From positions 124,001 through 188,000 of the forward strand of contig NZ_JANUGZ010000001.1 of NCBI RefSeq assembly GCF_024753205.1: a DNA stretch of 64,000 nt, written 5' to 3'. Source of the stretch: Massilia aurea (GTDB lineage: Bacteria > Pseudomonadota > Gammaproteobacteria > Burkholderiales > Burkholderiaceae_D). Positions 15,783-22,848 of the stretch are shown here, piece by piece (positions within the stretch are counted from its first letter, which is position 1; each line of letters opens with the position of its first letter). Position numbers and translations under genes: made by a program. The notes below the pieces were generated by a model that worked only from the letters and a program-made list of their open reading frames with translations, ran no database searches and was not told where the DNA came from.

Positions 15783-16099
15783 GCAGCCGCCTGCGCCAGC
15801 GCTTCAGTCACGGTATCAGCATCGGCCGGGCGCACAACGCGCGCGACTTCCTGGCCATCCTTGAGCACCACCACCGTCGGCCACAGCTTGACGCGGAATG
15901 ACCGGCCCAGCGGCCGGCCGGGGCCATCCTCGACCTTGACGTGCCTGGCAGCTGGTTGCCCGGCGACGGCCTGGGCGATGGCCGGCGCAGCCGCGCGGCA
16001 ATAGCCGCACCAGTCGGTGCCGAAGTCGAGGACGAGAATGCCGGGCGCCGAATCGATCTCGGCGCGCTCGGGCTGGTGGGTTGCGTAGGCTGTGGACAT
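15779..16099 (-). CDS. thioredoxin-family protein
   Basis: The 106-residue cytoplasmic protein has the active site WCGYC and the cis-proline region LWPTVVVLKDGQEV. Tyr in the third position departs from the classical CGPC. It lacks a signal peptide. It is the first gene of the thioredoxin-MFS-GNAT operon. A thiol-disulfide reductase role is expected, but a partner is not identifiable. Confidence 0.88.
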   Translation of the reverse strand: MSTAYATHQPERAEIDSAPGILVLDFGTDWCGYCRAAAPAIAQAVAGQPAARHVKVEDGPGRPLGRSFRVKLWPTVVVLKDGQEVARVVRPADADTVTEALAQAAA

Positions 16100-16272
16100 G
16101 CGGGTCTCCTGGTGTAAGCCGATCTTGGCCGATCTTTGGCCTTGTCAATAGCATAAGCCTACCCGAAAACCCCGTTGCGGCCTATCGTGGTTGCTACTGA
16201 AGCATGGTCGTCCCTGGGTGTGTCACCTAACCGACCGCAGCAGATGACACTGTCACCCTGACGTCTCAAGCA

Positions 16273-16318
16273 GTCAGCTCTCGAGTCAGCTCTAAATACA
16301 GTCAGCTCAAGTCGGCTC
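16273..16318. repeat. four direct GTC(A/G)GCTC repeats upstream of the SDR gene
   Basis: GTCAGCTC occurs at 16273, 16285 and 16301, and GTCGGCTC at 16311, all within 46 bases, ending about 33 bases before the SDR start. Spacing is irregular (12, 16 and 10 bases). They may be direct-repeat regulator sites or slippage products. Confidence 0.45.
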
Positions 16319-16351
16319 CCCCTCAGCCCTGAACTCTGAAAGGATCCACCG

Positions 16352-17191
16352 ATGAACATGCCATCCCAACAACAAACACCACCGGGCAGCGAAGCTGCCC
16401 TGCATCCCAAAGCCGATCACGGCGAAACATCGTATCGCGGCTCCGGCCGCCTGCAGGACAAGGCCACCGTGATTACCGGCGGCGACAGCGGCATCGGCCG
16501 CGCCGTGGCGCTGGCGTACGCGCGCGAAGGCGCCGACGTCCTGATCTCGTACCTGAACGAACACGACGACGCCAAGGAAACGGCGCGCCTGGTCGAAGAA
16601 GCCGGTCGCCGCGCGATCCTGGTACCGGGCGACCTGGCCGATCCGGCGCATTGCCGCGCGGTCATCGAGCGCGCCGTGAACGAATTCGGCCGCATCGACG
16701 TGCTGGTCAACAATGCCGCCTTCCAGATGAGCCACGAGTCCATCGAAGACATCCCGGACGACGAATGGGACTACACGTTCCAGGTGAATATCACCGCCAT
16801 GTTCCATCTGTGCAAAGCGGCGGTGAAGCACATGCCGAGTGGCTCGTCGATCATCAACACGACGTCGATCAATTCGGACAAGCCCAAGCCTACGCTGCTC
16901 GCCTACGCCACCACCAAGGGCGCGATCGCCAACTTCACTGGCGGCCTGTCGCAGTTGCTGGCGGACAAGGGCATCCGCGTCAACTCGGTCGCACCGGGCC
17001 CGATCTGGACCCCGCTGATCCCGTCGACCATGCCGGCAGACGAGGTGGAAAGCTTCGGTGACGAAACACCGATGAAGCGCCCGGGCCAGCCAAAGGAAGT
17101 GGCGCCCGTGTTCGTGATGCTGGCCTCGGATGAAGCCAGCTATATCTCCGGCGCGCGGATCGCCGTCACCGGCGGCACGCCGATTCTCTGA
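16352..17191 (+). CDS. SDR-family oxidoreductase (YghA/GSP39-like)
   Basis: The 279-residue protein has an extended N-terminus (about 35 residues, typical of the YghA / general stress protein 39 subgroup). The NAD(P)-binding GGDSGIGRA motif follows, then NNAA (residues about 122-125) and the catalytic pair YATTK, with Ser in TTSIN. The C-terminal PGPIWTPL and GARIAVTGGTP are typical of classical SDRs. AAGGA precedes the ATG. The real substrate is unknown; relatives are NADP-dependent aldehyde or alcohol dehydrogenases linked to stress. Confidence 0.9.
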   Translation: MNMPSQQQTPPGSEAALHPKADHGETSYRGSGRLQDKATVITGGDSGIGRAVALAYAREGADVLISYLNEHDDAKETARLVEEAGRRAILVPGDLADPAHCRAVIERAVNEFGRIDVLVNNAAFQMSHESIEDIPDDEWDYTFQVNITAMFHLCKAAVKHMPSGSSIINTTSINSDKPKPTLLAYATTKGAIANFTGGLSQLLADKGIRVNSVAPGPIWTPLIPSTMPADEVESFGDETPMKRPGQPKEVAPVFVMLASDEASYISGARIAVTGGTPIL

Positions 17192-17203
17192 TCACATTCC
17201 GGT

Positions 17204-17247
17204 GTGCGCGTGCAGGCAGGGCTGGCAAGCCCTGCCTGCACGCGCAC
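17204..17247. terminator. perfect 19-bp hairpin after the SDR gene
   Basis: The arms 17204-17222 and 17229-17247 are perfectly complementary (19 bp, GC-rich, 6-base loop). No T run follows, so it may be a Rho-assisted end, a transcript stabiliser or a palindromic element rather than a simple intrinsic terminator. Confidence 0.55.
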
Positions 17248-17357
17248 GTCACGCAGACCCATCCAACTATTAACTTAAGTACAATACGCGCTTACCCGGC
17301 ACGGCGCGCAGCATCTGCTGCATTCCGCCTTCTCGTCGCGCCCGTCGCCGCCTATCC

Positions 17358-19148
17358 ATGAAAACCCGCACTTACCTGTTCCTGATGGCAGGGGCGATCT
17401 TGTTACCCGTGGCAATCGCCTCATGGATCGGCCTGTCCATGCTGCTTGACTGGGAACGCGAATCGCGCCTGCGCAGCGTGCGCGAGATGGCCCGCGCCAC
17501 CGCCTTTCAGATCGACCGCGAGATCGCCGCCGCCGAGGCGTCGCTGCGCGCCGTCGCCTATTCGGAAGGCATGCGCCAGCACGACTATGCGCGCCTGCAT
17601 CGCTGGACCTCGAGCACGAACGCCAACAATGCACAATCCTGGACCGTGGTGTACGACAGCAAAGGGCGCGAGCTGTTCACCACACAAGCGCCGGCCGGCA
17701 CCAAACTGCTATCGACAACCCGCGACTGGGCGAGCCAGGTGTCACTCGCCGGCGGCACCCTCGTGTCGGGCTACTTCGTCGACGAATATTCGGGACTCCC
17801 GACCGTCGCGGTGAGCGTGCCGGCGCCGCTCGAGGATGGCCAGTACAACATCGTCAGCCAGATCTTCGATGTGCGCTTTTTCGAGCGCATCCTGCGCCAT
17901 GACGCCATCGGCGCCGACTGGAAGGTCGGGATTTTCGATCGCAACGGACTGGCCATCATGCGCAACCGCGGATCGGACACGCTCGGCCAGCCAATGAATG
18001 CGGACTTCCTGGCTGCCACGCGCGCCGCGAACCACGGCGTGTTTCGCCACGTGACGCAGGATGGGCGTGATGTCTACGGCGTGTTCACGCGTTCAAAAAG
18101 CAGCGACTGGACCATCGTGATCGGCGTGCCGGTAGCGCAGATCGAGGCGGCCGCGCGCACCGCAACCTGGTATGCGGCGCTCGTGCTGGTGCTGCTGCTG
18201 GGCCTGGCCGTGGCCATTGTCTTGTACCTCGGGCGGACCCTCGAGCGGGCGCTGAGCCAGGCGGCGGCAGCCGTCACGCTGCTGGCCGACGGCGCCATCG
18301 CCCTGCCCGCCCGCACCCGGGTCGAGGAAGTCGATGCGCTGGTCGAAGGCCTGGCCCGCACCAGCGAAGCGCTGTCCAGCGAAAGCCAGGTGCGCAAGTC
18401 GCTGCAGGAAGAACGCGAGCAGTTGCTGATCAGCGAGCAGCGCGCGCGCCGCCTGGCCGAAGCCCAGAGCCGGGCCAAGGATGATTTCCTTGCCATGCTG
18501 GGTCACGAACTGCGCAACCCGCTGGCGGCGATCTCGGGCGCGATGTCGGTGCTGGACATGCCCAACCTCAAGCCGCAGGTTGCGGCCAATGCGCGCGACA
18601 TCAGCCGGCGCCAGATGCGCCACCTGACCTGCATCGTGGACGACCTGCTCGACGTGCAGCGCATCCTGTCGGGCAAGATCGTGCTGCACCGCGCCCGCAT
18701 CGATGTCGCGCAGATCGTGCGCAGCAGCGCCGAAGCCAAGGCGCTGGTCGATGCCGGCGCCCACGCCTGGACCATCGAGACAGAACCGGACGCCTGGGTC
18801 GATGGCGACCGCACGCGCCTGGAACAGGTGGTCGACAACCTGCTGCACAACGCCATCAAGTACACGCCGAAAGGCGGCCGTGTCGACGTGCGCGTCTGGC
18901 GCGACGGGGATCAGGTAGCAATCAGCGTCAGCGACAGCGGCGTGGGCATTGCGCCCGAGTTGCACCCACTGATCTTCGACGTGCTGGTGCAGGGGCCGAC
19001 GAGCATCGACCGCGGCCAGGGCGGCCTGGGCCTCGGCCTGGCCCTGGTCAAGCAACTCACCGCCCTGCACGGCGGCACCGTCGCCGTCCACAGCGACGGG
19101 CCCGGCAAAGGCAGTTGCTTCGTCGTGCGCGTGCCGGCTACGGCGTAA
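17358..19148 (+). CDS. membrane sensor histidine kinase with extracytoplasmic Cache-like domain
   Basis: The 596-residue protein has a membrane helix at about residues 6-28, a large periplasmic sensor (about 30-270; the GYFVDEYSGLPTVAVSVPA segment resembles dCache/PDC sensors), a second helix (about 274-296) and a HAMP-like linker. The HisKA contains LGHELRNPLAAI. The HATPase has its N-box (VVDNLLHNAIKYTPKGG), DSGVGI and GLGLGLALV. There is no receiver domain and no adjacent response regulator, so it is an orphan. Its last 11 bases overlap the end of the META-domain gene on the other strand. Confidence 0.9.
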   Translation: MKTRTYLFLMAGAILLPVAIASWIGLSMLLDWERESRLRSVREMARATAFQIDREIAAAEASLRAVAYSEGMRQHDYARLHRWTSSTNANNAQSWTVVYDSKGRELFTTQAPAGTKLLSTTRDWASQVSLAGGTLVSGYFVDEYSGLPTVAVSVPAPLEDGQYNIVSQIFDVRFFERILRHDAIGADWKVGIFDRNGLAIMRNRGSDTLGQPMNADFLAATRAANHGVFRHVTQDGRDVYGVFTRSKSSDWTIVIGVPVAQIEAAARTATWYAALVLVLLLGLAVAIVLYLGRTLERALSQAAAAVTLLADGAIALPARTRVEEVDALVEGLARTSEALSSESQVRKSLQEEREQLLISEQRARRLAEAQSRAKDDFLAMLGHELRNPLAAISGAMSVLDMPNLKPQVAANARDISRRQMRHLTCIVDDLLDVQRILSGKIVLHRARIDVAQIVRSSAEAKALVDAGAHAWTIETEPDAWVDGDRTRLEQVVDNLLHNAIKYTPKGGRVDVRVWRDGDQVAISVSDSGVGIAPELHPLIFDVLVQGPTSIDRGQGGLGLGLALVKQLTALHGGTVAVHSDGPGKGSCFVVRVPATA

Positions 19149-19623
19149 TGCGTTCCCACACATAGACACCGGCGTCGGCCGGTAAACCTGTGTGCAGGCG
19201 ATTGTCCTGCAGGCGCCAGGTGCGCAGCGCCGGCAGATCCTGCGCCAGGCGCGAACCCACCGCATCGGGCGGACACATCGCGCGCGTCGTCGCCACTGGC
19301 CCCAGGGTCAAGGTGCCGCCCGTCGCATCGGTGGCCACGGCCTGCCACGGACCGTTGCCGCGATTGCAATCGAGCTTGACGGCCAGGCGGCCATCCTGGC
19401 CGAACGACAGCGTGAAGCCATCCGGCGAACCGGGCCGCAGTGGCTGGCTGCCATCGTCGTTCGCCTGGAACGACGCCAGGCGCCAGCTCGTGCCGGCCAG
19501 CGAGGGTGTTGCGACGGCCGTCGCGGGTGCGGTCGAGGGAGAATTTGCAGGTGCAGTTGAAGGCATGCTGGAGCAGGCGCCCAGGGCGAGGCTGATGGAC
19601 AGGAGACAAAGGCTTGCGCGCAT
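19138..19623 (-). CDS. META-domain lipoprotein (HslJ-like)
   Basis: Starting at the ATG at 19623 gives a clean lipoprotein signal, MRASLCLLSISLALGACSS, with Cys in the lipobox LGAC. A Ser/Thr/Pro/Ala linker (about 20-45) follows. A META domain (about 46-150) begins SLAGTSWRLAS and includes the CNRGNG segment characteristic of HslJ. Family members are associated with heat shock or novobiocin tolerance; the biochemical role is unknown. A longer upstream frame lacks a signal peptide. Confidence 0.86.
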   Translation of the reverse strand: MRASLCLLSISLALGACSSMPSTAPANSPSTAPATAVATPSLAGTSWRLASFQANDDGSQPLRPGSPDGFTLSFGQDGRLAVKLDCNRGNGPWQAVATDATGGTLTLGPVATTRAMCPPDAVGSRLAQDLPALRTWRLQDNRLHTGLPADAGVYVWERITP

Positions 19624-19751
19624 AGTGGTTCTTTCCAGAGATAGTAGGCGCCCAGAATATCGCATCTGCAAAGGATGACCCGCCCTGCAGGCTGGGAATC
19701 TGCCAAAGTGTCCCCACCTGATTGATATCACCTTGTCAATACGAGACCACC

Positions 19752-20321
19752 ATGCGAATCTTCCTGCGCGCCCTCGTGGTTGCCGTCATCCTGATCCTGG
19801 GCTACGCCCTGCTGCAACCCACCATCGAACGGGCGCTGTACACGATGCGCCTGGCGTCGATGCCCAAACCTGTTGCGCTGCCAGTGCCCGTTGACGGCGT
19901 TGCGGTCCGCGCGCTGCGCGACACTTGGGGTGGCGCGCGCAGCGAAGGCCGCAAGCACGAGGGCATCGACATCTTCGCCAGGCGCGGCACGCCGGTGTTG
20001 TCGAGCACGGAAGGCATCGTGGCGCAGGTCGGCACCAACCGTCTTGGCGGCCTGGTGGTCTGGGTCACGGGGCCGGGCGGTCAGCGCCATTATTATGCGC
20101 ACCTGGACCGTTATTCCGACGTCGAGGCCGGCATGCGCATCGAGGCCGGCCGTGTGCTTGGCTACGTCGGTAACACGGGCAATGCGAAAGGCACGCCGCC
20201 GCACCTGCACTACGGCATCTACGAGACGGGCGGCGCCATCAACCCGTACCCGTTGCTGCGCGCCGAACCGGCCGCCGAGACGACGGCTAAGGAATCGGCG
20301 CCGGCGGCACCTGGCCGCTAG
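19752..20321 (+). CDS. M23-family (LytM-like) peptidase, membrane-anchored
   Basis: The 189-residue protein has an N-terminal membrane anchor (residues 4-24). An M23 domain follows, with Zn ligands in HEGIDIF (HxxxD) and HLHYG (HxH). These enzymes cut peptidoglycan cross-links. The ATG at 19752 is chosen because the hydrophobic anchor starts there. The 3' end overlaps the end of the convergent class A PBP gene by 35 bases, placing a cell-wall hydrolase next to a synthase. Confidence 0.88.
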   Translation: MRIFLRALVVAVILILGYALLQPTIERALYTMRLASMPKPVALPVPVDGVAVRALRDTWGGARSEGRKHEGIDIFARRGTPVLSSTEGIVAQVGTNRLGGLVVWVTGPGGQRHYYAHLDRYSDVEAGMRIEAGRVLGYVGNTGNAKGTPPHLHYGIYETGGAINPYPLLRAEPAAETTAKESAPAAPGR

Positions 20322-22764
20322 ATGCTGGCTGCTGCTCCAGCTGCTGCTGCTGCGGCTCGGTGACCTCGACCGCCTCTTCCTGCTGGATCTGGACCGGCTG
20401 CTGCAGGAAATCGAGCTGATCGGCGCGCGATCCCGGCGCCAGTTCGATCGGCGCTTCCTCGAAGATCTCTTCTTCAGGCGCTTCTTCTTCGTAGCGGCGT
20501 GGCTCCGGCCGTTTACCACCCGGGAGCAAGGCTGCCGCATCGAGGCGTTTCGAATCGAATGCGCCGCGGAAGAAGTCGCCCACCAGCAGCGCCGCGTTAT
20601 GGCCGCCTTGCCCCCAATAGGTGCTGCGGATGGCCACGCGGTTGTCGTTGAAGCCCACCCAGGCGCCCGCCACGAGGTTCGGATGCATCATGATGAACCA
20701 GCCATCCGTATTGTTCTGTGTGGTGCCGGTCTTGCCGGCGACGTCGCCATAGATACCGAAGCGGCTGCGCACGCCGGCGCCCGTGCCGCGCGTGACGACG
20801 CCGCGCAGCATGTCGATCAGCGTCAGGGCCGATTGCTGCGACATGGCGCGCTCCGGTGCGCTGCCGCCGAAATCGGCAATCACGTTGCCGTCGCGGTCTT
20901 CGATGCGGCGAACAAAAATCGGCTTGCGGTATTCACCCTGCGCCGCGATGGTCGCATAGCTGCTGACCATTTCCAGCAGCGTCACCGGACTGGTGCCCAG
21001 CGCCAGCGCCGGCACGGCCTCGAGCTTGCTCTGGCGGATGCCCAGGCGCTGGGCCAGGTCGATGATTGGCTGCAGGCCCACTTCCTGGCTCACCTGCGCG
21101 GTGATCGTATTTTTTGAGAAGATCAGGCCCTCGCGCATCGACATCGCGCGGCCCGTGTTGCCGCTCATGTCGGTCGGTTTCCAGACGCTGCCATTCGCGC
21201 CGCGGAAGGACTGCACCACGTCGCGGTACATCTGGTCCTGCGGGATGCCACGTTCGAGCGCGGCGCCGTAGACGATCGGCTTGAAGGTCGAGCCCGGCTG
21301 GCGTGCGGCCTGGGCCACGTGGTCGAACTGGTCGCGCTCGAAGTCGCGGCTGCCGACCCAGGCTTTCACCTCGCCGGTGGCCGGATCGATCGCGACAAAG
21401 CCCGCTTCCAGGCGCGACTTGGCGCTTTTCAGGTCAGCCATGAAGCTGCGGTCGGCCTTGATGCGCTTGAGCGCATCGGCCGGCGCTTCGCCGCCTTCGA
21501 CCGCATTGCGGTACGCGCCCGTCTCACGCACGAACGCATCGAGCTCGCGCCCGTGCGTGATCCAGTAGTACGAGAACGGATCGACGTTGCGCCGCATCGA
21601 CGTGTACATGCCGCCGGACGTCGAGCGCGGGACATTCGGATTGGCCCATTCGACGTCGGCGATGGCCTGCAGCATGTCGGCCTGGCGCTTGACGGCGCGC
21701 TCGGCGTCGGCCTGCAGCGCCGTGTCGAGCGTGGTGCGCACGACCAGACCGTCGAGCTGCAGATTGACATCGTTTTCGTCGGCCCAGTCGAGCAGCCACT
21801 TGCGCACATAGGCGCTGAAGTGGTTGTCCTTGCCGCTGCGGTCCGGCTGGCGCGCAAAGCGCAGGCGCAGCGGGCGTTTGATCAGCGCCGCATAGCGCCG
21901 CTCGTCGAACGCGCCGTGCTTGCGCATCTGGCCCAGCACGACATTGCGGCGCGCCAGCGAGCGCACCGGATTGGCCACCGGGTTGTAGTAATGCGTGCCC
22001 TTGAGCATGCCCACCAGCGTGGCCGACTCCAGCACATCGAGTTTGGACGCCGGCTTGTTGAAATAGGTGCGCGCGGCCATTTCGATGCCGTAGGCGTTGT
22101 ACAGGAACGGCACCGTGTTCAGGTACGCCTCGAGAATCTGCGTCTTGCTGTAGGTGTTCTCGATCTTGATCGCGGTGATCAGTTCTTTCATCTTGCGGTT
22201 GATACTGCGCGCCCGGCCAATCTCTTGCGGGAACATATTGCGCGCCAGTTGCTGCGTGATCGTCGAGCCGCCCTGCGGGGTGCCCTTCACGCTCGACCAC
22301 AGGGCGCCACCCACGCGCCGGAAATCGATGCCGTGGTGGTCGTAGAAGCGATGGTCTTCGGTCGAGATCAGCGCCTTGACGACATGGGGCGAGACCTGCG
22401 ACAGCTTGACGCGCTCCTGCAGCCCCTGTTCGAAGGTGCCGAGTGACTTGCCGCCCGCATCGAGGATCACGGTCGGGCGCGCCTGGCTCGCCTGTTCCAG
22501 GTCGTCGATACCGGGTGTCAGCGGTATCAGCACCAACAGCCAGGCGAAGATCGCCATCAGCCCGGCCGCCATCGTCCACAAGGCGATCAGCGCCAGCTTG
22601 ACCGGCAGCGGCCGCCCATGCAGGCGCTGCTGCGCGCCGGACCTGAGCGCGCCGGCCCCGGTCCGGGCCCCGGTGAAACCACGCCGGACGAGGCGTTGCA
22701 AGCGTTGCTGGAAGGTCGGCGCAGGCGTGCTGCCCGTGTTGTCATCGTTCTGCTGTTGGTCCAC
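20287..22764 (-). CDS. class A penicillin-binding protein (transglycosylase/transpeptidase)
   Basis: The 825-residue bifunctional peptidoglycan synthase has a cytoplasmic N-terminus, one membrane helix (about 57-82) and a GT51 domain with catalytic Glu in STEDHRFYDHHGIDFR and the GGSTITQQLARN motif. The transpeptidase domain has the nucleophile Ser in QPGSTFKP (SxxK), SKN (SxN) and KTGTT. The C-terminal tail (about 765-825) is rich in Glu, Gln and Pro and probably disordered. Overall it resembles PBP1A-type enzymes. GT51 polymerises lipid II and the second domain cross-links stem peptides in the periplasm. Confidence 0.93.
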   Translation of the reverse strand: MDQQQNDDNTGSTPAPTFQQRLQRLVRRGFTGARTGAGALRSGAQQRLHGRPLPVKLALIALWTMAAGLMAIFAWLLVLIPLTPGIDDLEQASQARPTVILDAGGKSLGTFEQGLQERVKLSQVSPHVVKALISTEDHRFYDHHGIDFRRVGGALWSSVKGTPQGGSTITQQLARNMFPQEIGRARSINRKMKELITAIKIENTYSKTQILEAYLNTVPFLYNAYGIEMAARTYFNKPASKLDVLESATLVGMLKGTHYYNPVANPVRSLARRNVVLGQMRKHGAFDERRYAALIKRPLRLRFARQPDRSGKDNHFSAYVRKWLLDWADENDVNLQLDGLVVRTTLDTALQADAERAVKRQADMLQAIADVEWANPNVPRSTSGGMYTSMRRNVDPFSYYWITHGRELDAFVRETGAYRNAVEGGEAPADALKRIKADRSFMADLKSAKSRLEAGFVAIDPATGEVKAWVGSRDFERDQFDHVAQAARQPGSTFKPIVYGAALERGIPQDQMYRDVVQSFRGANGSVWKPTDMSGNTGRAMSMREGLIFSKNTITAQVSQEVGLQPIIDLAQRLGIRQSKLEAVPALALGTSPVTLLEMVSSYATIAAQGEYRKPIFVRRIEDRDGNVIADFGGSAPERAMSQQSALTLIDMLRGVVTRGTGAGVRSRFGIYGDVAGKTGTTQNNTDGWFIMMHPNLVAGAWVGFNDNRVAIRSTYWGQGGHNAALLVGDFFRGAFDSKRLDAAALLPGGKRPEPRRYEEEAPEEEIFEEAPIELAPGSRADQLDFLQQPVQIQQEEAVEVTEPQQQQLEQQPASSGQVPPAPIP

Positions 22765-22848
22765 GCGCTATCCCTGCCTGCTCAATCTGTCAATTCGGCA
22801 AGTATAGCCGACCGGTGGCCTGCACCTGGCGCGCCGTTGCACCAGGCG

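Noticed and set aside
20340..20420. CTG/CAG-rich stretch resembling a microsatellite
   Set aside because: It encodes the Gln-rich C-terminal tail of the class A PBP and is explained by that composition.
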